From contig CACXFX010000059.1 of NCBI GenBank assembly GCA_902767055.1, positions 1 through 14,047 on the forward strand: a stretch of 14,047 nt of DNA, in the 5' to 3' direction. The notes beneath the pieces were generated by a model that was not told where the DNA came from, did not search any database, and was given only the letters and a program-made list of their open reading frames with translations. Below, piece by piece: positions 1-7,349 of this stretch. Numbering within the stretch: position 1 is the first letter of the stretch; each line of letters opens with the position of its first letter. Source of the stretch: an uncultured Pseudomonadota bacterium (GTDB lineage Bacteria; Pseudomonadota; Alphaproteobacteria; RF32; CAG-239). Both the position numbers and the translations under genes were made by a program.

Positions 1-121
1 AGAAGCCAAAGATTTGGTTGACGGCGCACCGAAGACAGTGAAAGAAGGCGCTCCGAAAGCTGAAGCTGAAGAAATCAAAGCTAAGCTCGAAGCAGCCGGC
101 GCTAAAGTCGAATTGAAGTAA
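1..121 (+). CDS. rplL: 50S ribosomal protein L7/L12, C-terminal end (partial)
   Basis: Only the last 39 residues and the TAA stop (119-121) are in the window; the reading frame begins at base 2. The visible peptide runs [16 protein letters not shown] and ends in AAGAKVELK, which is the highly conserved end of the L7/L12 C-terminal domain. This domain forms the mobile ribosomal stalk and recruits translation GTPases. The gene is complete at its 3' end and is followed 20-50 bases later by a strong terminator. In most bacteria rpoB follows rplL on the same strand; here the next gene is on the opposite strand. Confidence 0.96.
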   Translation, partial: EAKDLVDGAPKTVKEGAPKAEAEEIKAKLEAAGAKVELK

Positions 122-141
122 TTTCTTTTAATTTGCTAATG

Positions 142-180
142 AAAAAAAGACTCGGTTTTTTATCGAGTCTTTCTTTTTTA
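142..180. terminator. Bidirectional rho-independent terminator
   Basis: A perfect 9-bp inverted repeat pairs AAAGACTCG (146-154) with CGAGTCTTT (164-172) around a 9-base loop. It is followed by a T-rich tract on the plus strand (174-179). On the minus strand it is followed by a T tract corresponding to the A run at 142-148. It lies between the converging ends of rplL and the six-gene minus-strand operon, so it probably ends both transcripts. Confidence 0.92.
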
Positions 181-196
181 TCGAAAACTCTTTAAA

Positions 197-922
197 TTAA
201 ACATTAAACCAATCATAGACTTTGGCAAAAACAAGGTTGAAGTAAATCAGGTATACTGAATAAAAGCCGACTGAAAACCATCCGTGGCAATTTAATAGGA
301 TATCTGCCTGATAGGCAATGAAGCACGGTAAATTTAAGAAAAACATCAGGCTTAAAAAAGTAAAATAGTTGTTTTGCGTTTTTTTGAATGTTTTTCTCAA
401 AGAGCCGTTTAGGCCTTGAACCGCGGCAATAAAGGCCAAATATGGTCTGCAGAAAGCAACCGGAGATAAGAAAAGGAAAATAACAGAAAAAATCGTTATA
501 TTAAGCAGGCTTGTTTGCCCGGATTGAATGGTGGCCATATAACGCTCAAAGAAGATAAGATATTGTCCTTTAAATCCCATCATTAAAGGGATAAACGGTA
601 CAAGAAGCAAAAACATCGTCAGGGCAAAGGTGATAAATATCATTTTTGAGGACGGGATGGCACTTGCAAAAACTTTTTGTAAGTGAAAATAAGGTTTTTT
701 TTGATAATAAAATCTGAAAAAAGTGCACCAAAAAACGTAAAAACCAAAAGACCATACAAGGCTTAACGGATTTGCAAAACCTTTCGGAAGCATATTAAAA
801 ACGGCGCAAAATACAAAATTGAGAAGCCAAAAAATTCGCCATCTGTTTTGGTCTTTGTTAAAATCAATAAACGCGTCTTTGAATATCTGAAAAACAGGCA
901 ATTTTTTTATGGTAGTGTCCAT
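197..922 (-). CDS. Polytopic inner-membrane protein of unknown function, last gene of the coupling-protein operon
   Basis: A 241-residue protein that I do not recognise. It has about six hydrophobic segments, near residues 29-45, 52-71, 93-116, 144-166, 186-205 and 214-233, with short loops, so it is an integral membrane protein with almost no soluble part. The segment around residues 160-195 (AAVQGLNGSLRKTFKKTQNNYF) is an amphipathic stretch leading into a TM helix, as seen in several small multi-TM families, but no family is certain. The ATG at 922 follows a GAGGT ribosome-binding site and lies 16 bp after the stop of the VirD4-like gene, so it is almost certainly co-transcribed and may assist that complex. 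It is the last gene before the shared terminator. Confidence 0.8.
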   Translation of the reverse strand: MDTTIKKLPVFQIFKDAFIDFNKDQNRWRIFWLLNFVFCAVFNMLPKGFANPLSLVWSFGFYVFWCTFFRFYYQKKPYFHLQKVFASAIPSSKMIFITFALTMFLLLVPFIPLMMGFKGQYLIFFERYMATIQSGQTSLLNITIFSVIFLFLSPVAFCRPYLAFIAAVQGLNGSLRKTFKKTQNNYFTFLSLMFFLNLPCFIAYQADILLNCHGWFSVGFYSVYLIYFNLVFAKVYDWFNV

Positions 923-938
923 ATATTGACCTCACTGA

Positions 939-3143
939 TTAAGCGGTCGGCTCATCTTCTTCAAAGGTATCGTTATCCGCATTCGGGTCATAATCAATAC
1001 CGAGTTTTGAGAGCATATCATCGTTGATGTCTTCACGCTGAGCCACAACCCAATCCGGTACGTTCGGACAAGGCTTTAATGCCGCCAGTTTCTTCATCTT
1101 CGGATCAAGATACCATCTTGGCGAATCGGCCATAATCGGACGATCGATATAACTTTGCATCAACACAACTTGTTTGAGCATCGGCAAGCTCAGTAATTCC
1201 GTCGTTGAAATCACCGAAATACCTTGCAATTGGTAGCTCACGTTCTTTGCAAACGGGTTATAGTTTTTGCCAAGCTGTCCCTCATTTCTCGAAAATGAAG
1301 TGGTTTGAACCGTTTTATTACCAATCATTTTTGAAAAACGCTGAGCGGTTACTTCATTGTTTTGTGACAAAATGACTTTACACGCTGTGGTAGAAATCAC
1401 CGTTTCCAAATCATCTTTGCCGTATTTGCCCGAAATTTGGCCTAAATCTTGTCCGATTAAAAGATATGAAACTTTTTGTCCGCGACCGACGGCCGGTCCG
1501 TCAATGACGGCTTTTAATTTAGGCATTTGCGGAAACTCGTCCAAGACAAATAAACAGCCGAACGGACCCATCTTGCCATCTGTTCTGTTTTCGTGTTTCG
1601 GCGGGTTTGAAATCAAATAAGAGCTCATCAATTCAATAAACACGGAACTGATGACACCTAAAGCTCTGGCATCCGTTTGGTTAATCGAAAGATAAACGGA
1701 AATAGGCTTAAATACGCCGGTCACAGGGTCTTTCATACCGCGCAAATCTTTGAAGTGCAAATCGGAAAAGCTTGTTCTGGCCACAACGGCAGCGTTTTTG
1801 AAAATATTGATACCGGCAAAAGCCGTCGAAATGACGGAGCCTCGTTCTTTATCGGGCATGGCGGATAATGCGCTGAGCTCGGTATAGCAACGCTGAGCAT
1901 AGCCGTATTTGCGTGCTTCTTCAACCGCTTCGTCCAATAAATCATGCATCGGATCAGCCATAGCGGCCATTTGATCACCTTCCGCAAGACGGCGCTTAAT
2001 TTCTTGCGCCTGTTTGATTTGAGCCTCAGTCAGCCATTCCAAAATCATCGCAATACATGATTCGCGTCCGATCCACTTTTCCGGCAATAAATTCCAAGTA
2101 CCGATCGGCAAATAGTTATCAATTGTAATATTGTTGCTTTTTAAATCATTTAATGCCTTTGGAACCATCGGATCACGCATATCCTGATAATAACTTTCCA
2201 AAACGCGCTTGTCTTCTTCATCCAATTTACCTTCATATATGCGACCGATGAAATAATCGTTGGCACGTGCACGTTCGCATTTTGAAGTAATAAAGTGAAT
2301 AAAGCCGTTTAAGGCCGCACGACCGGTTTGCGACCAGTGCGGATCGGCCCCGCCTTTTGGCTCTTCAACCAAAATATTACAAATCGAATCGACGTACATA
2401 TCTCGATCCGGTCCCATTTCCGGCAAGGCATTAGGCGACAACGGATTCCATGAAGGATAATAAATGCCTTCCGATGGCTTATCTTCGGCGCCCCAGTTGA
2501 TAATGAATACAGGTCCGACTTTAGCTCTTGCACCCGATGTTTTATAACACAATTCAGGTTTCGGATCGTTGATAATCAGGCTTAAGGTCGGTGCATAGAA
2601 AATTGTCGGCATCACGACGCCAACCGTTTTACCGGTACCCGGAGGTGCGCAACAAAGTGTTGAGAGCGTTTCTTTAAGCAAAAGCAGACGGCCGTTGAAT
2701 TTACCGACGACCTGACAAAAGCCGTCATAGCCCAAAAGTTCCATCTTTTCAATATCTCTGGCGGTCGCAATACGTGCCGAGCCATGGACGTTTGATTGAA
2801 AACGATACGGGCAGGAAACACCGCCGACAATCAGTCCGAGAGGCAGTGATATGGCCGGCAGAATCGGCACCCAACGGCTGATTGAAAATTCATTCGTCGC
2901 AGATAGTTTGTGCATCCAGCGTGAATATTGTTTAAACAAAAATGTCGGATGGTCAAATACGGTATTGACGAACATCTTGACGCTCTGCATATTTTCTTTT
3001 GAAATACCGTGTTCGAGTAAAAATGACAATGGCAGTGAAAAAATCGTAAAAAAGACAGTGATGGTCAAAGTGATAATCATTGTCATTGCCATCCAACGGA
3101 CGGCTTTATCATATTCTTCCCATTCAACACCGCGTTGTTTCAT
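939..3143 (-). CDS. VirD4/TraG-family type IV coupling ATPase
   Basis: A 734-residue type IV secretion coupling protein, the inner-membrane ATPase that brings substrates to a type IV secretion channel. Two N-terminal TM segments (about 17-43 and 90-110) flank a periplasmic loop of about 46 residues. The cytoplasmic part starts with the family motif VHGSAR (119-124). It has Walker A APPGTGKT (166-173), INDPKPEL (191-198), WNPLSP (232-237), Walker B FVLDEF (532-537) and GQDLGQISGKYG (564-575). Residues about 265-440 form the helical all-alpha insertion. The C-terminus ends in an acidic tail (about 718-732), possibly a partner- or substrate-binding tail. The start overlaps the preceding stop as TAATG with an AAGGAAG ribosome-binding site, which suggests translational coupling to the 475-aa gene. 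No key ATPase residue is missing. Function in protein export versus conjugation cannot be told apart; no relaxase or VirB gene is in the window. Confidence 0.94.
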   Translation of the reverse strand: MKQRGVEWEEYDKAVRWMAMTMIITLTITVFFTIFSLPLSFLLEHGISKENMQSVKMFVNTVFDHPTFLFKQYSRWMHKLSATNEFSISRWVPILPAISLPLGLIVGGVSCPYRFQSNVHGSARIATARDIEKMELLGYDGFCQVVGKFNGRLLLLKETLSTLCCAPPGTGKTVGVVMPTIFYAPTLSLIINDPKPELCYKTSGARAKVGPVFIINWGAEDKPSEGIYYPSWNPLSPNALPEMGPDRDMYVDSICNILVEEPKGGADPHWSQTGRAALNGFIHFITSKCERARANDYFIGRIYEGKLDEEDKRVLESYYQDMRDPMVPKALNDLKSNNITIDNYLPIGTWNLLPEKWIGRESCIAMILEWLTEAQIKQAQEIKRRLAEGDQMAAMADPMHDLLDEAVEEARKYGYAQRCYTELSALSAMPDKERGSVISTAFAGINIFKNAAVVARTSFSDLHFKDLRGMKDPVTGVFKPISVYLSINQTDARALGVISSVFIELMSSYLISNPPKHENRTDGKMGPFGCLFVLDEFPQMPKLKAVIDGPAVGRGQKVSYLLIGQDLGQISGKYGKDDLETVISTTACKVILSQNNEVTAQRFSKMIGNKTVQTTSFSRNEGQLGKNYNPFAKNVSYQLQGISVISTTELLSLPMLKQVVLMQSYIDRPIMADSPRWYLDPKMKKLAALKPCPNVPDWVVAQREDINDDMLSKLGIDYDPNADNDTFEEDEPTA

Positions 3144-4570
3144 TAATTCTTCCTTGCATCAAACGGTTTTAAAAGACGTTTCAATTCAGCCAAATCATCA
3201 CGGGATAAGCTTTCTTCAGCGACAGGAACGGCTTTGGCAAAAGGTTCTAACTCAACAGGGCCGCCCTTTGAAGTGCGTACAACACGTATATCCATATCAT
3301 TCCAGATATCAAGCATATCTTCGGCATTAATAATATTAGCGTTTGTTTCAATGACATAGGGTTTAACCGCGCAATCCAAATCACTGTCTTGAAGGGCATT
3401 TTCTAAAATTTCTCGAGCAATCTCAGCTTTTCTGACCGGTGAAATACGGTGGCTGTTTTCAGAAAACCACAATGGTTCTTCATCGTTGAAACGTTCTTCA
3501 TCTGCGAGCCAATCTCCGGGCTCATTATCAAAAAAGCAAAGCAAAATTGTATCGGATGAAGCCCCAACATAGTCAATTTTGGTCCGATCAAATAAAAGAT
3601 TTTTGAAAACAATATATCCCTTATCTTCAAGCATTGATACAGTAGCATTCGATGTGCCAGATCTTTCGGATTCCGTGCGTGAAGGTGCCTTTAAATGGGA
3701 TTGAGCTCTGTCATCTCTGTTTTCACGTCTGGAGGTGTTTGCTTTTCTGCGATCATCATCGTTGCGATTTCTTCTTTGACGTGGTTCGGATTTTTTCGGA
3801 CGATATTCTTCGACGTCATCATCGTCAAAATCAAATTTTTTCTTTTGAGAGGGTTGAGGGGCAGGGGTTTGATATGCTTCCTCATCATCAAAATCATATT
3901 CAGCTTGAACTTCAGCTTGTTTTTTGTTTTTTTGCGAATCAATTTTGAAAATATCAGATTTGTCAAACGAATCGATATCCAAATCAAAATCTTCATCACC
4001 TTCATCTAAATCAAAAATTGTGTGATTAAGCGCTTCTCTTGTGGCGGCAGCTCGGTTTTTTGTCGGATTAGAGGTGTTGCTTGGTAAGGCAGCAACAGGC
4101 GTAGAAGAAGGCGCAATTTGGATGGGGGCTTGCGTTTGAGCAGATCCGCCGTAATCGTAAATCGGTACACGTTTGCTCGTCGGACGAACTTCTTTATATG
4201 ATTTTTTCTTTTGTATGACAGGAGTCGGCATCGCAACATATTTCAATGGTTCCACAGAACCTTTAACGAGTCTGAAAGGTAAAGTCGCAATTTTATAAAT
4301 TATCTTTTCCCACGGAACCAAGCTTAAAGCAATCCAGCCTGTCAGCCATAGCGGAATAAATGCGAGTAAAATTAAGATAAAAGCCCATTCTTTTGGGGTA
4401 TCAATCACCCAACCGGACATCCAAAGATTGTATGCATATGCCCAATGCGGCGGCCAAAAAATGTCAAAACGCCAGTTTTCAAGCACAATAACGCGCACGC
4501 CTTCAATGAAGATAATGCTCCAGAGGCATCCGACGAGTGTTATTCTTGCCAAAACGAGTAAGGGTTTCAA
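3143..4570 (-). CDS. Two-TM membrane protein with charged disordered linker and folded C-terminal domain; candidate coupling-protein partner
   Basis: A 475-residue protein of no recognised family. It starts at a TTG codon (4570), chosen because AGGAG lies 6 bases upstream and the N-terminal TM segment begins at once. TM segments lie near residues 5-30 and 62-84, separated by a Trp-rich loop, as in the 165-aa neighbour (VL.x.W.F at 29-35). Residues about 115-305 are disordered: a Pro/Ser/Thr-rich part, acidic DLDEGDEDFDLDID-like clusters (187-200, 226-232, 247-255), then an Arg/Asp-rich patch (264-289). Residues about 311-440 look folded, with an alpha/beta pattern (GYIVFKNLLF, KIDYVG, DTILLCFF, KPYVIETNANI, MDIRVV) reminiscent of NERD/restriction-endonuclease-like domains but without a clear ExK catalytic pair. 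It overlaps the ATPase start by one base, so a physical partnership with the ATPase is likely. The architecture recalls DotM/IcmP (TMs plus cytoplasmic domain), but there is no visible sequence identity. Confidence 0.82.
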   Translation of the reverse strand: MKPLLVLARITLVGCLWSIIFIEGVRVIVLENWRFDIFWPPHWAYAYNLWMSGWVIDTPKEWAFILILLAFIPLWLTGWIALSLVPWEKIIYKIATLPFRLVKGSVEPLKYVAMPTPVIQKKKSYKEVRPTSKRVPIYDYGGSAQTQAPIQIAPSSTPVAALPSNTSNPTKNRAAATREALNHTIFDLDEGDEDFDLDIDSFDKSDIFKIDSQKNKKQAEVQAEYDFDDEEAYQTPAPQPSQKKKFDFDDDDVEEYRPKKSEPRQRRNRNDDDRRKANTSRRENRDDRAQSHLKAPSRTESERSGTSNATVSMLEDKGYIVFKNLLFDRTKIDYVGASSDTILLCFFDNEPGDWLADEERFNDEEPLWFSENSHRISPVRKAEIAREILENALQDSDLDCAVKPYVIETNANIINAEDMLDIWNDMDIRVVRTSKGGPVELEPFAKAVPVAEESLSRDDLAELKRLLKPFDARKN

Positions 4571-4629
4571 CGTGTTCTCCTATTTTTTCATGCCAAGAAT
4601 ACTATATTTGATATTAATTAACAAGAGAT

Positions 4630-5127
4630 TTATTTTCCTTTTTGTTCAATTATTTTTTTTGAGATTGTTTCTCTTAATATTTCGGATTCTTTTTGAGAGG
4701 CTTTTTGCCCTTTTTCTTCTTTGATTTTTTCATTGATTAAATCTTCGAGTGTCATCTTTTCACCGACGACAAGATTTTTAATCACAACGTGTTTGCTTTC
4801 TGTTGTATATTGCTCAATTCTTTTTTTGTGAAAATATTCAAACGGACGCAAAAAAAGTTTAACATAATCGGTATGATAAAGCTTTTTAAATCCGATATAC
4901 CAAACAATAAGGATAACCAAAAGTGTAATGAAAAGCATATAATCCGATGCTTCTCGAATAACACCGTTTTTATCCCAAAAAGCTTTGATAAGTGACCATT
5001 GTTTTGGCGAGATATAGTTAAAATTCCATATTCTAAGCACAAGTTGCTGTGTCAAAAAGAGCCAAAAGGCCGACCACACTGCAGCAATAACCAAAAATCT
5101 TAAAAATAAACCGATTTTTTTGAACAT
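4630..5127 (-). CDS. Small two-TM membrane protein, paralogue of the 475-aa protein's N-terminus
   Basis: A 165-residue inner-membrane protein of unknown function. TM segments lie near residues 8-30 and 63-83, and a charged cytoplasmic tail (about 95-165) ends in a Lys/Glu-rich predicted helix (IKEEKGQKASQKESEI). Residues 30-107 align without large gaps to residues 29-111 of the downstream 475-aa protein. Shared positions include VL, W, F, the P.xW loop, the VI turn, a similar TM2 and an aromatic/basic stretch after it. Its ATG lies 3 bases after the stop of the 711-aa gene, and only a weak AAAGAG-like site precedes it, so it probably depends on translational coupling. It may be a membrane scaffold for the neighbouring coupling ATPase; that role is inferred from context only. 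Confidence 0.83.
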   Translation of the reverse strand: MFKKIGLFLRFLVIAAVWSAFWLFLTQQLVLRIWNFNYISPKQWSLIKAFWDKNGVIREASDYMLFITLLVILIVWYIGFKKLYHTDYVKLFLRPFEYFHKKRIEQYTTESKHVVIKNLVVGEKMTLEDLINEKIKEEKGQKASQKESEILRETISKKIIEQKGK

Positions 5128-5130
5128 AGC

Positions 5131-7266
5131 TTAGCGCTCTTTTTTATCATAGCCCATCAAACCGAGTGTTGTTCCTGAAAGCAAACGGGAAGTATTGAGC
5201 GGATTGTTTGCCTTAGCCTCTTTAACGCGGCGCATACGCTCTTGAACAGAATTAGGTCCTCTTGGATTCTTTAAATCCTCCGCCATCACTTCCAAAGGCA
5301 TAGCAGTCGTATAGCTTATCGCCTCTTCTTCCAATGTCCTTTTAGCGGGTGTTTCGGCTTGTTTTTTACCGAAGAATTTTGTATACCCTACGCCCTTATC
5401 AATAATTTTTTCAGTTTCTTTATCAGCCTCGTCAATGATATCTTTGACATCATCATTCGGTGCCCGCGAAATGGCATCAAAACGTTCATTATCTACAAAT
5501 TCGGCCTGCTTTTGGGTCGCTTTTTGAACCTTTTGAACCATTTCATCGAGATACGTGTTGACTTTAAGCGAAGAATAAGTTTGATAAATTTCTTCATCAA
5601 GCATGCCCGCCTTATATTTTTTCTCAAATTTAACAAGGTCCTTACGCAAGCTTTGACGTCTTTCATCGGAAGTTTCGGGATTGTTGATTAAGGCATCATA
5701 TTCATCTGATATATTTTTCTTAATCCATGCCTCTTTTTCTTCCTTCGTTGTCAATTTGCCGTATTCGGCCTTCGCCAAACCGCGGGCATCCTCAGACAAA
5801 GTCCGAACTGCAATCATAATTTTTTCCATACGTTTTTGACTGCGTTCAATAAAGCCCTTATCACCGGCAATCAGTTCATCATCTGACAAATAAGCGCCCG
5901 TTAAGCTGTCACGCCATTTTTTATCGGAACGCATCATTTCATCAACCATCTCAAGACGCGTCAGCATCATAGCACATTGACCGGCGGCCTTAATATTACC
6001 GGCAATATTTTCAATACCTTGCTCGGAGAGTTTTTTCAAGCTGTCTAACTTTTTCGGATCGGCTTTAAATGCGCTGATGAGATTATCGCCGTATTTTTCT
6101 CTTAACTGACGTTCTTGTTCATGAGTTATCGCGGCAAAATCGATATTTTGCAAATCTTTTTTCAGATTAATAAATCTTTGAGCATATAAAGGCGCATTTT
6201 TTGTAAAGTTATTCAGTAAACCATCAGTTTCATGACCAAAGGATGCAACTTTAGCTTTAACCGGCTTTAAGTTTTGATTTTTCGTTTCCTTGGCATCTTT
6301 TTCTTGGCGCATAGAAAAAGCTCTTAAACCGTCTGTCGTATAGTCAAGGGCAATTTCAATGCCTTCTTCAATTTTATCACAACCCCAACTCAGCAAAGCT
6401 AAGAACCATTCTTCGTACATATACTTAATGACATCTTCATCTCTAAACTTTTCGCCTTTGTGATTGTATCCGCTGTATTTATTACGCGGGTCATCAACAT
6501 TTGCAAGTTCAGCTTCTTTATCTTCATTTTCCTGAACTAATTTTTTGTCTTCGGCAGTTGCATTTCCGCGGTATATGTTCTCTTTTGCCTGAGCAAGTGT
6601 GGTAGCTTGCTTGGGTTTATTCTCAACAGTCGTATTGGCACGTTTTTTCTCTGGCTTATTTTCTGCTAAATAAGCATCCATCAGCTGATCAACTTTTTGT
6701 CCCGAAAAATTGCGTGCATTATGATTGGCGCCATATGCCGTATAAAGTCCGGCATAAAAAGGAGCTGTCTGTTCCAGATGAGCATGAACGGCACGTTTAG
6801 CTTCCTGATTTTTTGAATCATCTTTGTAAATCGGCTCGGGCTTGTCTTTAAGCACATTTCCCATGAAATGCATATTTTTGACGGTTTGCGTGCCAATGAT
6901 TTCACCGTTTGGCAAATAAGCGTTATCTAAAAAATAATTGGCAGCCGTGCGCTTTTTCCCCTCAACGGTCATTGTTTTGCCGTACATCGGTAAGTCAATT
7001 TTTGCAAGATTATCTAAAACGACTTTCAAATCTTTTTGCGATTTTGCACCTTCATAAAGCATTTGGCCCAAATCAACTTTTTGAGCGTGCATACTTGCAA
7101 AGTCAGGCATTTTGATGTTTGAAACAAAGCTCTCATTTGTTAAAATTTTGGGATTTGCTTTAATTATTCCTGAAGCTTTCGCCAAGTCATCAGGTGAAAT
7201 ATCCTTTGAACTTAAAATATCAAATAATGCTTTTGCTTGTTGTTCCATCGTCAATTCTTCTGCCAT
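5131..7266 (-). CDS. Large soluble helical protein of unknown function in the coupling-protein operon
   Basis: A 711-residue protein that I do not recognise. Two in-frame ATGs occur, at 7272 and 7266. The second is preferred because the AAAGGAG ribosome-binding site (7273-7279) directly abuts the first but sits 6 bases from the second. There is no signal peptide and no convincing TM segment. The protein looks almost wholly alpha-helical and charged. There is an N-terminal domain (about 3-200), a low-complexity Lys/Glu/Thr-rich linker (about 203-262) and a long helical C-terminal region (about 270-690). The last 45 residues are basic (e.g. RMRRVKEAKANN). It could be a cytoplasmic adaptor for the VirD4-like ATPase or a substrate of it; basic C-terminal tails occur in type IV substrates, but that is weak evidence. 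The next gene begins 3 bases after its stop. Confidence 0.85.
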   Translation of the reverse strand: MAEELTMEQQAKALFDILSSKDISPDDLAKASGIIKANPKILTNESFVSNIKMPDFASMHAQKVDLGQMLYEGAKSQKDLKVVLDNLAKIDLPMYGKTMTVEGKKRTAANYFLDNAYLPNGEIIGTQTVKNMHFMGNVLKDKPEPIYKDDSKNQEAKRAVHAHLEQTAPFYAGLYTAYGANHNARNFSGQKVDQLMDAYLAENKPEKKRANTTVENKPKQATTLAQAKENIYRGNATAEDKKLVQENEDKEAELANVDDPRNKYSGYNHKGEKFRDEDVIKYMYEEWFLALLSWGCDKIEEGIEIALDYTTDGLRAFSMRQEKDAKETKNQNLKPVKAKVASFGHETDGLLNNFTKNAPLYAQRFINLKKDLQNIDFAAITHEQERQLREKYGDNLISAFKADPKKLDSLKKLSEQGIENIAGNIKAAGQCAMMLTRLEMVDEMMRSDKKWRDSLTGAYLSDDELIAGDKGFIERSQKRMEKIMIAVRTLSEDARGLAKAEYGKLTTKEEKEAWIKKNISDEYDALINNPETSDERRQSLRKDLVKFEKKYKAGMLDEEIYQTYSSLKVNTYLDEMVQKVQKATQKQAEFVDNERFDAISRAPNDDVKDIIDEADKETEKIIDKGVGYTKFFGKKQAETPAKRTLEEEAISYTTAMPLEVMAEDLKNPRGPNSVQERMRRVKEAKANNPLNTSRLLSGTTLGLMGYDKKER

Positions 7267-7298
7267 TGTCATCTCCTTTAGAGGTCATCTTTTCGTCT

Positions 7299-7327
7299 AT
7301 TTTAACATAATTTTTTTATTTTGTCTA
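7299..7327 (-). promoter_or_regulatory. Probable sigma70-type promoter inside the operon, before the 711-aa gene
   Basis: Read on the minus strand, TAGACA (7327-7322, 5 of 6 to consensus) is followed after exactly 17 bases by TAAAAT (7304-7299, 5 of 6). The transcript would start near 7292, about 25 bases before the ribosome-binding site and the ATG at 7266. It lies in the only sizeable gap (about 83 bp) between the first two genes, so the last five genes may be expressed separately from the 303-aa gene. Confidence 0.6.
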
Positions 7328-7349
7328 TTACTTTTTTGTGACAAATGTA

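Noticed and set aside
939..3143. The VirD4-like gene as part of an integrative conjugative element.
   Set aside because: No relaxase, integrase, tRNA attachment site, direct repeats or transposase is visible in the window.
3695..4009. Overlapping open frames on both strands within the 475-aa gene's charged linker.
   Set aside because: They are by-products of the repetitive GAT/GAA-rich coding sequence and have no ribosome-binding site.
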